A stretch of DNA of 64,000 bases, from contig CM114271.1 in the NCBI GenBank assembly GCA_050084515.1, positions 46,500,001-46,564,000 of the forward strand. Reading direction: 5' to 3'. The notes under the pieces were generated by a model. It ran no database searches and had not been told where the DNA came from. It worked only from the letters and a program-made list of their open reading frames with translations. How positions within the stretch are numbered: the first letter of the stretch is position 1; every line of letters starts with the position of its first letter. This stretch comes from Blasia pusilla. Lineage: Eukaryota > Marchantiophyta > Marchantiopsida > Blasiales. The translations under genes were made by a program, and so were the position numbers. Shown here piece by piece: positions 47,771 through 61,653 of the stretch.

Positions 47771-48640
47771 TCAGGATGGTTCCTCACTCAAAACCCCTCA
47801 ATACCTCACACCACTCTGTGTCACTCCACTACCACTACTTGTACTATCCCGTTCTTATGATCCCTAGAAGAACGCCATGATGATAACCCTGTCTCACCCG
47901 CTCAACCACTCAGACTCACCAAGAGTCTCCCACACTCCTCACTAGCTCACCTACGCTAATGGTAATCCCGTGATGACACACTCCGCCTCACGCACACTCA
48001 ACACTCGAGCTCACCATAAGCCTCCCACTAACTCACCTAAACTACTGACACTCTCGGGTCATACACTCGACCCCTACTCGGAAACCGCTGTATATCCAAC
48101 AACATGCTTCAGATGAAAGGAGTCTACACTCATCACCATCGCTACATCCATCTAACACCAACAACTACCTAATACCCGACACTCTCAATCACACAAGATA
48201 AGTGCGGGAAAAGGGACTCGAATGGATAATCTGAACACGCATGCCAATTTACTGCATAGTCAACACTGACCCCTACATGTGGTGCGTTAACCTCCACGGC
48301 ATGACACTCTCCTTAAAAAACATATCGATCCTCCCGTCAGTAGATGCGGACTACCCGTTGACATCGACACGTGTGTCTCCATCACAACCCTCGTAAATCC
48401 TAGCCACGCCTGAAAAACATCAAGTCTTGGAAATCTTTCCGCTACTCCCGAGCACTGCTCAACCATTCCAAGTCATGAAAACTCTAAGAAAATGGCAACT
48501 CTGAAAGCCAAAAAAAACCTCTACCACATAGTGATTCCAACCACATCTGGCCCTAACCATGTAGTTTTTTACGGTGTTGGAATCGGTCGAGGTAGGACCC
48601 AAGTATGCAATTGTAGTTAGCTGGACTGAGTTCGACAAAC
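47771..48640 (-). other. Leader of the antisense gypsy copy
   Basis: Non-coding sequence homologous, in inverted orientation, to 19.85-20.64 kb. Its upstream end (about 48640) abuts another truncated gag copy rather than an LTR. Confidence 0.55.
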
Positions 48641-48649
48641 GCTGTTGGT

Positions 48650-49692
48650 AGGGCTACGCAGTCGTGCTAGAACAAACCCTTCCATGCGATGAAAGGGTTT
48701 GATCGCGCAGGGGTTCGTATTTCTTGGAAGTCACACCATGTGTCGAACTCCTAGACAAAATCATCTAAGTTGATGGTTCCTACCACATCGGAGAAACAAT
48801 GCATGCCCTGCTGGCTCATGTCCTCCATCTCCCTCCATGTGACACTACCTCCGTCTACAATCTCATCACAAAACCCGTTGTCTAGTGATGAAGATCTAGC
48901 CACAGATGGGAGTCCAGATGGTTCCGCACTCAAAACCCTTGGACATCTCACTCCACTCCATGTAACTCCACTACCACTACTCGAACTACCTTGTTCTTCC
49001 AAACACTAGAAGAACACCATGATGATAACCCTACCTCATACGCTCAAGCACTCACACTTACCAAGAGTCTCCCATACTCCTCACTAGCTTACCTACGCTT
49101 ATGCTAATTCCGTGATGATTTACCCGGTCTCACGCACACTCAAAACTAGCCCTTCACACTGAGCCTCCCAAACTAGCTCAACTAAGCTATTGACGCTCTC
49201 TCGGATCATACACACGATCCCTACTCGCGAAACTGACCTATATCCACAAGCATGCTACACATGGAGGGAGTCTACACTCATCACCATTGCTACGTCCATC
49301 TAGCCTAAGCTCTACTTGATACCCAACATCCTCAATGACATGAGTCAAGTATGGGAAAAAGTATTTGAATGGGTAACCTCAACATGCACGCCATCTCTCC
49401 CTCTCTTATAGCTATTTTTGGGGGACAAGCCAAAAGGATCTTCCCCCCAAAATAGTCTCTCCAATCCTAAACCTACGAGCATAGGTTACCAGGTGACTGT
49501 TCGCTCGGTCAACAGGTCACCTGGCCGAAAATAGCAAAGAAGGGGAATCGTCATAAATGCTGCTCCTAACGCAAAGGACTTGTCGTCAACCTCATCCGAC
49601 AGCTCAAGATAAAGTTACACCCAAACAACCCATTGACCCTCTATGTCGTCGACTCGGTAGAACTCTACATGTCGGCTAACTAAGATGTGGCA
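48650..49692 (-). mobile_element. Third, truncated gypsy copy: LTR, leader and gag start
   Basis: In minus orientation the LTR begins TGCCACATCTTAGTTAGCC at 49692 and runs to about 49390. The leader follows to about 49010, then gag from 49002 (SSLDNGFCDEIVDGGSVTWR, GTINLDDFV). It breaks at about 48650. The LTR is about half the length of the one at 40.5-41.1 kb. Confidence 0.65.
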
Positions 49693-50440
49693 AAGATGCC
49701 CACATTGCAATAGCTTGCATAAATTTTTCGGACATTTTGTGTGGCCCTCACAAGTTTTTTTTTCTTTGTTTCATCTAGCGTATCCACGTGTCCTACACAT
49801 GTTTGATAATTATTTTCTTCCCATCCCTCTCAAAAGGCCATACATTGGTTATCCTTAGGATGAGGCTTTAAGAAATCAAGATATGATTGGATTTACATGA
49901 AGAGATGAGAGAGAGAGATGATGAGGAGAATACAAGTTAGAGGGAGTTATCAAAGACCACCCAAAGGATTTGAAAAAGAGATAGACGACATAAACCCACA
50001 TTGAACTAATCATAAAAGTGAAAGAGACTATTCAAATATCACACACCTATATTATTAAAGGAGAATAACTTCTTGATTTGCAAACATATCTCCAATTGAC
50101 AAGACAATGAAATAACAAAAAAATGTTTTGGTAACATGAACAAAAAATTCTTATTTTTTGCATATTAAGCAACATGGTTATTAGTTTTATTTATTTATGT
50201 ATCATCCTTTCCTATTTTGGATTCCAAGGGCACACTACAAACTTACCTTCTCCATGCACTATTTAAACTTAGCCAACTCTCCTCGATTAAAAAAAGAAAA
50301 AACGGCAAGGTCAATGCGCATTATAAGGGCAATGAGTAGTAAGTCGTGTGTGGAAATGATTTTTTTAATCCCAATCCATAAGGTATCCTCGAATAGAAAA
50401 TAATAATTTTCCTAAATTCACTCGGGTTGAGTTTTATCAT
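49693..50440. other. AT-rich stretch without a recognised gene
   Basis: Low-complexity AT-rich sequence with short frames only. It marks the right edge of the nested transposon block. Confidence 0.5.
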
Positions 50441-53400
50441 GAGCGGAAATGGTTTCCGAAATATCACGTCCAGATCAGGCGATACAACAACAACGAGATC
50501 TTTGACCGACCGACGACGAACGTAACTCGTGTTACGTTGATGTCCGTCGGCGTTTCGGTTTTACGTCCGTCTACCGGATGAGACGGGAACCCGCTTTCTT
50601 GCCCCCGTAGAGAAAGAAGGAATCAGCCGGACGACAAGGAACCGCCGGACGGTTCTAGGACACGCGTGTAACGCGCAGAACGCCAAGCTTTGAAAATGCC
50701 AGAAGATTACGTGGCAACATGGCTATGCGATGTCATGAACGCCACGATTCCATGAATCCATCACGGGTGCGCATGCATGCATGCATGCACAGATGAATAC
50801 ATACATAGATCCCATCCAGTGACGCTGATCGAGCCCGCGCCGCGCATGCACACCGGAGGCGCGAGGCGGGGTGGGGCTCATTCGTAACAGTCCTGTAAGC
50901 GAACGAAACATACCCCATAAAGGACGGGTTTTCGCGGCTCTGTTTTGGACCTCAGTGCGAGATATTTGTTGACGGGGTTTCCTGCACGTGAGGAGATTCA
51001 ATGTCTATAGTTGTCCACAATCGTGACGATGGCTTTTTCTTTCTTCCGGTTGAAGCTTGTGCTTGTGTTCTCTACTCCGGCGATGCGAGCAGCGAGAGTC
51101 CATTCGGGCAGGCTCAAATGGGCGAATGGAGTGCCATAAAGAGGATTGATGATTCTCCCCCGCTCCTTTGAAAGATGAACGGATTTTCTCCGCTGATGGA
51201 GGCCGTTTCCAGTAACACGTTGACCGCTGGCTGGTCGTTTCCAACTTTCCATGACTCTATCGTGAGGCGTTTTCACGCACTCGTGTTGCTCGCCGCGCTT
51301 GGATCTGCATCTGTATCAGCGCGTTTGCGCAATCCTCCATAGGTTTTTCTCCTCAAACTCGGTAGGAGATACCGTGGGGAGTTCACGAATACTGGGTCGA
51401 GGACTTCCCCGGGCATAGCGGCAAGGGTGATACGTATTCAACGCATCTTCACTGTCGCTTTAAGTGGAGCAGCTTATGAATCCACTTTCCAGCAGCAGGG
51501 TCTACTGTTGAGTCATGTCAAGCGTGATATTTTCCTTCCGGAGTCGGTGATCTTTGGTAATAGAGGTTTTCAGATGTCGAATATGTCTGGGAGAAAGACG
51601 GGACACTGAGGCGTCGGCGACTCCGAACTTCTACAGTGAGCCGTCGACGACTCCAAGGTAGGGTTCCGGCCGTGGAGGACGTCGATCCTCCTATCTTCTT
51701 CGCCATCGAAAATCCCGGCCTACTGACTTTAAGCTCAAGGGTAGAGTCCAGAGAGTCCATAATCTCCACATGGGACTTCGGTGGAGCTGAGTTATTTCAT
51801 ACGAGCCGGGCTCGGGTTACATACATGCACAGCGTCCAAAGTTCTGACCGGTCAGGCCAAATCTCGACGATTATCATTGAACAATGGTAACATGTCCACA
51901 TGATAGGGCACGGCGTGAGATCAAGCGAGTAGATGAGAGCTCGCTGGATTCGACGGATTCCCGGCTGCCGGTCCCCTTCCAAGAAACCCCACGGCTCAAC
52001 TTGCCACATAAGTCCAAGTTAGAGAGGGACTACCACAAATAAAATGGGGCCCTCTGCAGACAAGGTGGTGGATCATGATTGGTTACAACCAAGCGTGTTC
52101 GACTTGCATAAGATAGATACCTAGTACCTGGCAAAACTAAGTTTAGCATCGGTGCATAGTCCTGAAACTTTCGGTTCTGATTTTTTTGTTTATCCTTCAG
52201 ACCTTCCCTCTATTACTTATTTACAATCAGGACACCCAACACGGTATCACTTTAGTTAACTTCCGTCGAAGAATGCATGTGCCAATGCACAGAGACGCAC
52301 GTCAGCGTATGGAACACGGCCCAGTCAGCATATGAATAAAACTGATTCGTATAAACGAGGGTTAGTTCATTTTTTTATCCTTAAAGCGCTTCTCATAAGT
52401 GCATGTCACGTTGATGATTTACGAAGCGTTTCCATACGGATGAAACCCAGATTTGAAGGAAAAGCTATTCCTACGTCGCATCCTCGTGGTTCATACATCC
52501 TCCCTGTGTAAGTTGCGGTTGATGTACTGTTCGTTCGTTGCCTTCACGGAATCACGGGTGAAGCCTCGAGTCTGCTCTTGATGACTAGACAACGAAAGGG
52601 TGGGTCCACAGCTGTTCGTAAGCGGCGAATTCTATCCGAATTCGCTCGTCCCGTTGGAGCTACCCATTGATGATGGAGTTTGCGCTTCCTCATTGGTCTC
52701 GACATTCTAACTGCTCAGAGATTTGTTTGTCGTGTGGCTTGACACGTACGACTGGGCCCCGGGCCCATTGCCAAAAAGGGTTCGCGAGACCGGTGACAAT
52801 CCAGCAATCTCGTGGTTGCTACCTCCCTTCTTCGATCTCTGCCTTCGCCAGTTATACGCGACGAGGGATGGCCCTTGCCTTGTTCGTGGGAATCATCTCC
52901 TCTCGTAACCTGGGGTCCGGGACCATGAAACTGTCACTTCTCTGGGGGCTGGACCAAGGCTTTAGACGTGCAGGTGGAGAACTGTTACAGACGCGTTTCG
53001 GGAAACGCTAATGATGCCTGATGTTCCGGTCTTCGCACATCGGCTTCTTCTCTACCAGTGACCAGGCTTGGGATTTCTGGGATAGGACCGTGAAAACTGG
53101 ACGGCAAGTACTGCGAGAAGAAAGTTAGTAGTGAGAACGGATCAGCAAACCTTCGACAGCGTTCCAGGAAACGAGAACTTCGGCGACGCCGTCTGCATCT
53201 TGACGCCGAGCTGCACATGCGCCGAGCTGCTAATGGATTTTGTCGACGATCATGTGGAATACAAGTCGGAATATAATTTGAAGCGTAGATCTCTATCATG
53301 CTCGTATCTCCCTGTGTAGATTATGAGCTGATAAGAACATTTGGGTTTTCCAAGGGCGAGGTGGTCGTCAGGTAAGAATTGGAGGGTCTATAATCGCGTT

Positions 53401-55609
53401 ACATCTTCTGGTAGCGGCCATCATCGCATCATATATTGCTTAGCAATTCGGAAAAGTTACGTACAACGAATCCTGGTCACGAGGAAATCGAGAGATGGTC
53501 ACTATTGTCTTTCACAATGGCTCTACAACGGCAGACAAGGTTCCCGCTTTAGGTGAAGCACAGGCCGGTCCTGAGTCAAACTCCTGATGCTCCTGAAGTG
53601 GAATATCGCACCAATGCCGTAGTTATTTTGGTACGCTTGGAGGTATTGCTGCTCAGAAACATCATAAACAACCAGTTGCCATTAAATTCAGAAGCATAAT
53701 AATAAATTACCATCTGACCTAAGAAAAGTAGGTTAGTCAACCTCAAATTGTTCGGTACAGTACATAGCACAAATGAATTCTCCAACATGGTAGGCTCATC
53801 GCTCATGGGTGGAATTTCAAATCCTAGGTCAGGAAGGTTGTATCCTGTGCTGTTAGAACCAACATCTACCTTTAATTAATATCAACCTCCAATGCACTCT
53901 CCACCTGCCACTCATACCCGACCATGGTGCAAAAATTTACCTCATAGGGACTGTATTGGACGCAGCTCCGGGGAAGCCTTCCTCGCTATTACAGCCTTAT
54001 TAGCTATCTACCCACACCAGAAAGATCTACCCGTTTGCGAGTAGCTTGGAGCGGCGATTTCGAGATGGTCGCGGATCTCCGAAGTTGCAGTCAACCTTCC
54101 CGCACACAATACAACCCCTGACAGGACACATATCCTAATATTCCTCTACATACACCAAGATTCTTCAGATCCATAATACGGTATCAAAGATCACCCCGTA
54201 TAGAATCGAAGATGTTCGACCTTGTTTGGTTTCGGAAAAATTGATTATTATTTTGGTACTTCCTGTTTTGGTGGCAATCCGTCGTTTACCTTAATTGATT
54301 TCTTTACCCACTAATGGCCTATACTCACTTCATGCACTCCCTCTTTGGTATGGGACCGCAGCCACAAATTCGTTTGTGACTACCCACCTCTCTAGTGGTC
54401 AGTTGAGTTAATCATAGCTACAGGTAAGCGTTCCAATTCCCCCTCGATCCTTTTTCAGGATGCCCAGTTATTGCCTACGCTACCGCTCGCCGGCTTGGGT
54501 CACCAACTTAGGGTCGGAGAAGAATATAATTCGGACCAATCATGAAAGTTTTCATGTTGATAAGAGACAGTGTTTCCATCCTCAGCCATGATCTTTAGGA
54601 GGCAACCGTACTCTTAGGACAGCACAAGTCGCATACACTATCACATTCCCCACTGCGTGAGAACGTGACAGTCTTGCTATTTCATAGTCAGGTGCCGTTG
54701 CCGTGCATTAGCGACCACGTTAAAGCTTCCAAGTTCCTTCTTATTGCTAGTACAGGTCAAATAAGGATGAATTCCATTTCCAGAACACTGCCTGGTTTCT
54801 CCCCGTCACGGAAAGCAGTCACTTTTTTGGACATCTAATTGAAAATTTTCCTATCCCAGATTCTCTATATTTCAAGCAACATTTGTTACAACTCCTGCTC
54901 TGGTCAACACCACTCGCTGATAAGAACGGGAGAACGTACATATTAGAGTCTCTTTGACCACCTGAACATTCCCTGACGCACTTTGAATCTTCAAAGCTGT
55001 ATACCCCTCTAGCCGTTTTACTGCAATGGTCAACCATGTCTATTTTTGCGCATCTTGTTATAAAAGGCTCTTTCCTTCTCTTCCCAGCGTTTCTTTCCTG
55101 CTAATGCATCCTTCAAACTATCTCAAATATTGAACTAAACCTGCACTTTTGCTAGCTCCAACAAATTGAAAAGGTCTGAAACATTAATAAACTTTTCCTT
55201 CACAAAATATCCCCAGAATCCTTGACTTAGAACGGGAAGGATGCATCTTTGCAATTCTGCTTGCTACAAGGAGGAGATGAAGATTGGTTCCTTTTCTAGT
55301 GAAACACCAACTTACAAGTTTCACTTGACACTAGTTTTGTCCAGAAAACATTTCAAAGGATGCTACCACTTCCAAAATACAAACGGTAGACTTTGAATTT
55401 GATACAGAACAAGGGATGGTTCTCCATTTGAGATATGCAACCATCAAACTCAGAGACAATAAGATCGCTATTTTAGTTACTCTTCTCATATTTCCCATTT
55501 CCCATCTCCTGGCCTTTCATCTCCTGGTCTCCTTGACAGCTTCCAACAAAACACAGGCATGACTTTCAGTGTTCAGAACTTCCTTATCTCCCTTAGTACA
55601 GTCCAAACC
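50441..55609. other. Low-copy region without a recognised gene
   Basis: 50.4-53.3 kb is CpG-rich, like the EIN2 upstream region, with many short overlapping frames on both strands but no conserved motif and no consistent splice structure. A short ATGC repeat lies near 50770-50795. 53.3-55.6 kb is more AT-rich; the part next to 55610 is the expected 3' UTR side of the cysteine-synthase-like gene. I see nothing coding that I would defend. Confidence 0.4.
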
Positions 55610-58600
55610 TCATAAAAAGAGGAATTCCAGTCCACTGGCATTGGGTGTGAGGCCATGCTCAGCTAAATAAACTGGATTATGAAACTTGCTCAGATGACGG
55701 ACTCCACTATCACACAAGATCGTTACTATTGTATGGCCAGGCCCAAGCAGTTTTGCCACCTGGACAGCACCGACACAGTTCATTGCCGATGAACTACCAA
55801 TGAATAATCCATCTTCCCTCATCAAGTATCTGTCATAACACAAACCAACTTTATTAGAATTCCGAAAAATCTGCACCCAGTTACCTACTCAACAGATCAA
55901 TCACTATGCCAAGTCAAAACGTTGTCAGAATGATCTTTGGTCTTGACTCAAAAAGCATAGCTCTCTCCATTGAGCAAAATAAAAGAAGCTGAAAAAATGA
56001 GAGAAATCAACCGTGACATCTCCACAGCCTCTTTATCTGTACCCCGAAAGGCACCATCAAGTTGTGCAAGCTTAAAATTCTCTGTTAGCCGATTGATCCC
56101 GATGCCTTCAGTGATGGTGTCAAATGGATTTCTGAGGCGTTTTCCCTCTGCTTCCTCGTGAGTGTACATCACTCCACGCGTTACACGATTGAAAAGGCCC
56201 GAGCCAGGTGGATCAATCAAATAACACTTCACATCTGGATTTCTTTCCTGTTGACAGGCAAATTCCTCTTTAGGGACAAGTGAAGGTAAATTTGAGGGAA
56301 CAATTTGCTCAATAGATGCATCTATGGCTATTCTGTAGTCAAGGGGGTAACTAACTTGCAGCAATATCACTCACATGCAATCTTCACTCAGATTTCCTAA
56401 TTCGAAGAGGCTTGGCAGGAGAAAATTTGTGAAGTAAAATCTCTTCCAAGTCTACATGACAGCTATGTCAAAAGTAACACAAAGATTAACATATTTGTCA
56501 GGGAGTCAAGGTAGAAACTCCCACCTTCAGGAAACAAGATACTCCCGCAACAGTCCCACCCGTGCCAGCAGCAGCCACAAAGGCATGGATCTCCCCACCA
56601 GTTTGGTGCCATATCTCAGGTCCAGTTCCTTCGAAGTGTGCCCTAAAATTTGCTAGGTTCTCAAATTGATTGGAAAAAAATCCTCCACTTGTCCTCTGTT
56701 GACTTTGAGACACTTCTGATTTCAGCCTATCCTCCCTCTCAGCAATACCCACATGCTTGACCTCAGCAATGTTTGGCTTAAGATCTGCATACTGCTGCTG
56801 TGAAGTTTGTCTCTTCCATTTGATATACTCGTTTTCAACCTCTGCTGCCCTCCGTCGTGCAATATTAACAAAGTGGTCCTTATGAGTGATTGAAACCGGC
56901 CTTACTCTCTCTACAGTTGCACCAAGCGCCTCCAGAATCTGGGACTGCAATGAGGTATTTAGTACACAAGCACAAGTCTACAGTAAACCTCTGAAAACAT
57001 CATCAACCAAACTTTTGGCAAAATGGAAACCTAAAATGAAATGGAAACAAAGAAGACACAAGTTAGAACAAAAACTTGGAACGCAGTTTTTGTTCCAAGT
57101 TTAGGAACAAAAACTACAGTTCTCTAGAACTCTCTCTACGGTTGCATCTCTACTTCTCAGGTTACAGATCACATGAAAACAGCAAAATTCAGATCATGGA
57201 TCTATTGGCTTGCCTCTGCTTCTAAGAGGATTCAGTGAAAGAGAACATCAATATCTTTGCAGAATTCATACAAAACCCTAATGAAAAAGTTGGGAGGAAA
57301 TCTGCAATTATTATAAGCAGTATTCTCATATGAAGTATGGCAACGATCAGTCCAAAAGTAGACTGGGAACAAGTCTTGTAGGTACAGAGAAGTTGAGCTG
57401 GAAACTCGGAGCTCTGGAAGGTACAGAACTATTTCAATTCTGCGAAGAGAAACCTTTCAGCATATGGAAAGCACAAAGGAATTCAAGGGAATGAATTCCT
57501 TTGTCATCATCTCTACCACAGAGATGATGACCATTTGTTGAAGGTTTGCTGCGTGAGAATTTTATAGCAAATAGATACGAAGCTTATCAAGAGGGTGCAT
57601 AGGTTACAGTGTTGGGTCAGCATTTTCTTATCTTCTCGGCTATAACTTTAAGAATCTTCATGACGAATCCATTTAAGCTTACAGATATAGATGAGTGACC
57701 ATCAGGGCAATCTCATGGAATCCAAATCAATTCCCAGACCCAAACCCAAACCCTATATTTTGATCTCTGAAGATCTAGATCTAACTCTTGGGAAGTGGAG
57801 GGGAGTTTCATTTAAATCTCAATATCGTCAACAGATTCCAAAAAAAAATGACGACACAAGAATTACCATGAGTTATAATTCTGAAACACAGCATCTGACA
57901 AGAAAAATGCAAGGCAGGAAAGGAGAATGTGTCCATTTATGGACTCTTGTGGAATCCATTGAACCCATGATTGAACCAAGTACAACTAAAAATTAGCATA
58001 GCCACTGTGAGAGGAAGGAGTAAGAACCAGAGGTTATATCTACAGACCCCCATCTGGTCTCGTGGATAAGGGTAAACTTCAGCATGACTTGCGAAGCCAA
58101 ATATTCCTAGTAACACCAGGCAAGAACGAAGAAGCTAGTGTCGTGAGCACACACCAGAAAATTAAGATATCAATCCATACTACGATTGGTCCATACTTAA
58201 TCAAGTCCAAAAGACATCAAACTGGTTTGAGAAGGTGTGCACTTACAACTGACCTTCTCAACAGCTGCATCATCTGGAAGCACTACATGGCACTTGCATC
58301 CAAATGCTGCAGCAACCATAGCCAAGCTAATTCCCGTGCTCCCTGCACTTCCCTCGGTGATGAGCCCCCCATCGCGGAGAGTTCCCGATTGTAGAGCCTG
58401 GTGGACATACAGATAAACAAACCGAAATGATTTAGAGCTTGGAAAAGGAAACGTCACGTTTAAAATTACGAATGCTCTGGCCACACGGACCCGAAAATTG
58501 CGAATGCAGTTAGTTCTCCTCTTGACTGTTAAAAACATAGCATCTCCGAAAGGAGACCTTCAAAGCGTTCGAAACAGTACAGCGGATATAAGACAATGTG

Positions 58601-59158
58601 AACAACACCTTTCTGATTCAGATACTGTCAATTGAGCCAAATTTAGATGAAGGTTGCACCTGGCAGGTTGTGTTACTCTGAGTGACAGACCTCCTCTATA
58701 ATCTTGGCTGCCACTCGATCTTTCACGCTGCCGCCAGGATTCAGAAACTCCGCTTTTGCAAGTATCTGCAATGGGAGGAAAAATCAGAACTTTCAATGGG
58801 AGTCAGTCAAATCAGACCAACGAAATGGGATCAAATTATTGAAAGATGAAAGAGAAACTTATGCAAAACGCTGAACGCAAACCTCGCAGCCGGTGGCATT
58901 AGAGAGGCTGTTAATTCTGATAAGTGGAGTGTTCCCGATCAGACCAAGCAAGCCTGCCCGGATAAGCACATCATCTCCTACGCAAGACGCATTCCGTTTC
59001 CTCCCAATCCGTCTACTGTCTCTACCGCAGTCAGACTCGGTTATCTGTTTCAATGCTGACTGAAGAGCGCGCCACAGCCAGTTCGAACGGCAAACCCAAA
59101 GAGTTGTTGCCGCCACTAATAGAGTTGTAGCCACCGTTGATCCCTTGGACAACTCCAT
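55610..59158 (-). CDS. PLP-dependent cysteine-synthase-family protein (At1g55880/MCY1-like)
   Basis: Six exons on the minus strand: 59158-58883, 58765-58691, 58397-58254, 56944-56525, 56247-56012 and 55829-55610, all GT/AG, giving about 456 aa without stops. Residues 1-35 are hydrophobic and could be a membrane anchor or organelle signal. The fold-type II PLP enzyme core follows: LIGNTPLIRINSLSNATGCE, NPGGSVKDRVA with the Schiff-base Lys, EGSAGSTGISLAMVAAAFGC (substrate loop, here EGSAGSTG rather than the TSGNTG of OAS-TL), CHVVLPDDAA, VERVRPVSITHKDH, AAAGTGGTVAGVSCFLK (phosphate loop), YLIDPPGSGLFNRVTRGVMY, DTITEGIGINRL, GTDKEAVEMSR and FIGSSSAMNCVGA. The whole-length pattern matches my recollection of Arabidopsis At1g55880 and yeast MCY1, cysteine-synthase relatives whose reaction is not settled. 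About 40 residues (119-160 of exon 4) form a polar, family-typical insertion. Confidence 0.92.
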
Positions 59159-60284
59159 GAGCTTTCGATCAATCCAAATTTCTACCTATCTCAAGAGGCA
59201 ACGTAATAACCGTCACACAGACAGCCGGTACCTCTGCCCCATTTACGACCTTAATTCGACAGCAACCTCCCTTTCGCTTCTTCAAATCTAGAGCCATCAT
59301 GATCTCCACATCATTCTCTTATCAACAATGTCACTTTCTGGGAGAGCCGTCCGATCATTGTCATGATTCCCTCAGCGACCGCTTAACACCCTGCGAAATG
59401 GCTCGGATAATACTCTGAACCGAGAAAATCACCGACACAAAATCATGCATCTCCCACTCCATTCACGGCCCTATTTTGACAACATCCGCTCAATCGTCTG
59501 ATTCGTCTCTCCAAATCAACGCTCGATCATTTCCGCATCATTCTTTCTCACCAACGCTATCGCCCTCAGTAGGAGCGATCCTCTCACTGAGATAAATGAC
59601 GCACGGACTACACTACACAACTCGTGGAAATGCCGGTGCAAGAATCCGTGCCTCACATGCCCTTGAGAACGAACGAATGAGAGAAAGGCGACCTCGGAAA
59701 GCTCATCCATCTGCCGTTCAAACATGAATCCTCTTCCGTCGAGTGTTTCTTTCGTTACTTTCGAGTGAATTTTTTCGTTCTTTTTTCGTAGAAAATTGAT
59801 TTTGTTTAATAATTTAGAAATACTTTTTCATTTCAAAATTTAAATATAATATTCTTCAAATAATTCTTAAGTAACATTTAAATAAGATTTTATTAGCTGA
59901 AACTAGTGAGAAACATGATGTGACATATCAATACTAAAAGAATTATTTTATTAAAGGATTTTTTTATACATCATATTTAGTGTGAAATGTCTTTTTTCAT
60001 TCGAAAGCGCATCATTTCCTATAGTTATATTTTTTACTTTTTTTTCTTACTTTTGACAATGCTGCATATAATTGACCATGAGAAAATATTGATTTAGGGA
60101 AGTAAATTACTATCTTTTACTATCTTGACCAAAGATAATAAAGACCCTAAACTCATTCCCTCATCCGAACGGAATCAACACTAAGGTAAATACGTTCCTG
60201 CATAGAACAAATATATCTTAGAAGATGAATTTAATTTTGATGCATAATATAATTCAAGTATTTGTAAAGAAAATGACATGAAAA
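59159..60284. other. Upstream region of the cysteine-synthase-like gene, then AT-rich DNA
   Basis: 59.16-59.75 kb probably holds the promoter and 5' UTR of the gene on the minus strand. 59.76-60.28 kb is strongly AT-rich and is the 3' side of the Helitron. I see no clear Helitron 3' hairpin plus CTRR end. Confidence 0.45.
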
Positions 60285-61255
60285 TTATTTGACAACCAAT
60301 ATTACCTCTCCATAGAATAGAGACATGACTTCAGCATTGATATCATCAACATCTCGATTTTTTGGTGTAAGAATTGTTATATCTCTTGAAAATGTGACAT
60401 CACGAAACTTTTCATAATCATTTCCATAGATGATGTCAATAAGATCACTTATATTCTTACTCCTCGTCACCATATCATTTGGCAATCGTACAAAATCCTC
60501 TCCCAAGTGATATTCAGAAGGCACACGTCCCTCTCCAACCTCCAATAACCAATTTGCAAAAGCTTGTTGTTGTACACGCATATTCACCTCCAAATTTTGA
60601 ACTCTCCTATTCGTTGTAAGATTCATTACCCTCACATGAGACCATAAATATGACCTCTTTAATGTAGCTTGAATAATTGTTGGACGGTCTCCATGACGAA
60701 CAATAGGTAACACTTGGCAAAAATCCCCACCAAAGATTACTAATTTGCCACCAAACAGAACATTCCTCAAGTCTTCCGATACCACTCCCATGATATCTTG
60801 AAAGGATCGATTTACAACCTCAAATGCATGGCGATGAATCATCGGTGCCTCATCCTATATGATAAGCCAGACCCTTTGAATCAAGCGCGCAATTTCGCTA
60901 TTAACAGGTAAACTTCAAAAAATATACCAAAAGATATTAGTATTTTGGGCAAGTGTTATCTTTACAATATTAAAAGAGTTACAAAGTCATGAAATGGTTT
61001 AATACTTACTTGCAAGTGGAATTTTCATCTATATTAATTGGAATCTTGAGCGTGAGTGTGCAATGCGTCCTCCATATAACAAAAAAGCATCTATCCCCGA
61101 AGAAGCGACAGCTAAAGCTATCCCTCCAGCACCTTGTACACTTGCAATAAGAAGATTGTATTAAAAGGTTTTTCCTGTTCCACCAGACCCGTCAATGAAG
61201 AAAAATTTTGAACCAGAAGAAATATCACCAGCAATAATGCTATATAGCACCCCAA
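60285..61255 (-). pseudogene. Helitron PIF1-like helicase
   Basis: Walker A reads FFFIDGSGGTGKTF near 61195-61165, followed by a stop. After a gap with stops near 60.9-61.0 kb comes DEAPMIHRHAFEVVNRSFQD (Walker B), then LFGGKLVIFGGDFCQVLPIV, ATLKRSYLWSHVRVMNLTTN, FVRLPNDMV and DITILTPKNRDVDDINAEVM. This is a 5'-3' helicase of the PIF1 type expected to unwind the Helitron during rolling-circle transposition. The C-terminal helicase motifs after NAEVM are missing or beyond a large break. Confidence 0.85.
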
Positions 61256-61653
61256 ATCAACCTTTGTCCATCATTCAAATTTTCCTCTCCTAACCTAGCT
61301 TGCTCATATAAGTCATCTCGACCATACATGAGCTCTTCTACTTCCAAATACGAATATGAAGATGAAGCTTGGAAATCTGCTTGAGGCATATCAAGGAAAT
61401 CGGATAATCATTTTCCTTGATCTTGCAAATGGTAGTGGATATCCAATAATGTTGCGTTAATAATTAAAGCGCCTAGAGCAAGATCGGAAATCCCTGTTTT
61501 TTGCATATAGAAAATGATTCGGGAGTAAATCCAAAAGAAAAAGCCAAAAATCAGAATGATTATCATAGAAATAGGAATAGGAATTACCTCGCGTCGCTCA
61601 TATAAGATATCCTCTATGAGTGGGATAAAAAATTGACCCCATAGTTGAGCACG

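Larger units (their letters stand above)
41086..48640 (-). mobile_element. Second copy of the DNMT-gypsy family, antisense
   Basis: In minus-strand order: leader (48.6-47.95), gag (47.77-45.88), a solo LTR insertion (45.88-45.05), protease region (45.05-44.3), an embedded LTR-like block (43.94-43.1), C5 methyltransferase (42.8-41.7) and the RT start (41.5-41.1). It lacks RNase H, integrase and PHD. It supports the domain order of the plus copy and shows that the methyltransferase is a family property, not a one-off insertion. Confidence 0.8.

Noticed and set aside
52667-53011. 114-codon frame in the CpG-rich low-copy region
   Set aside because: No recognisable motif, overlapping frames of similar length, no splice context.
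60285-61255. Host PIF1 helicase gene
   Set aside because: Lies downstream of a Helitron Rep domain in the same orientation and lacks the C-terminal motifs, so it is the Helitron helicase.
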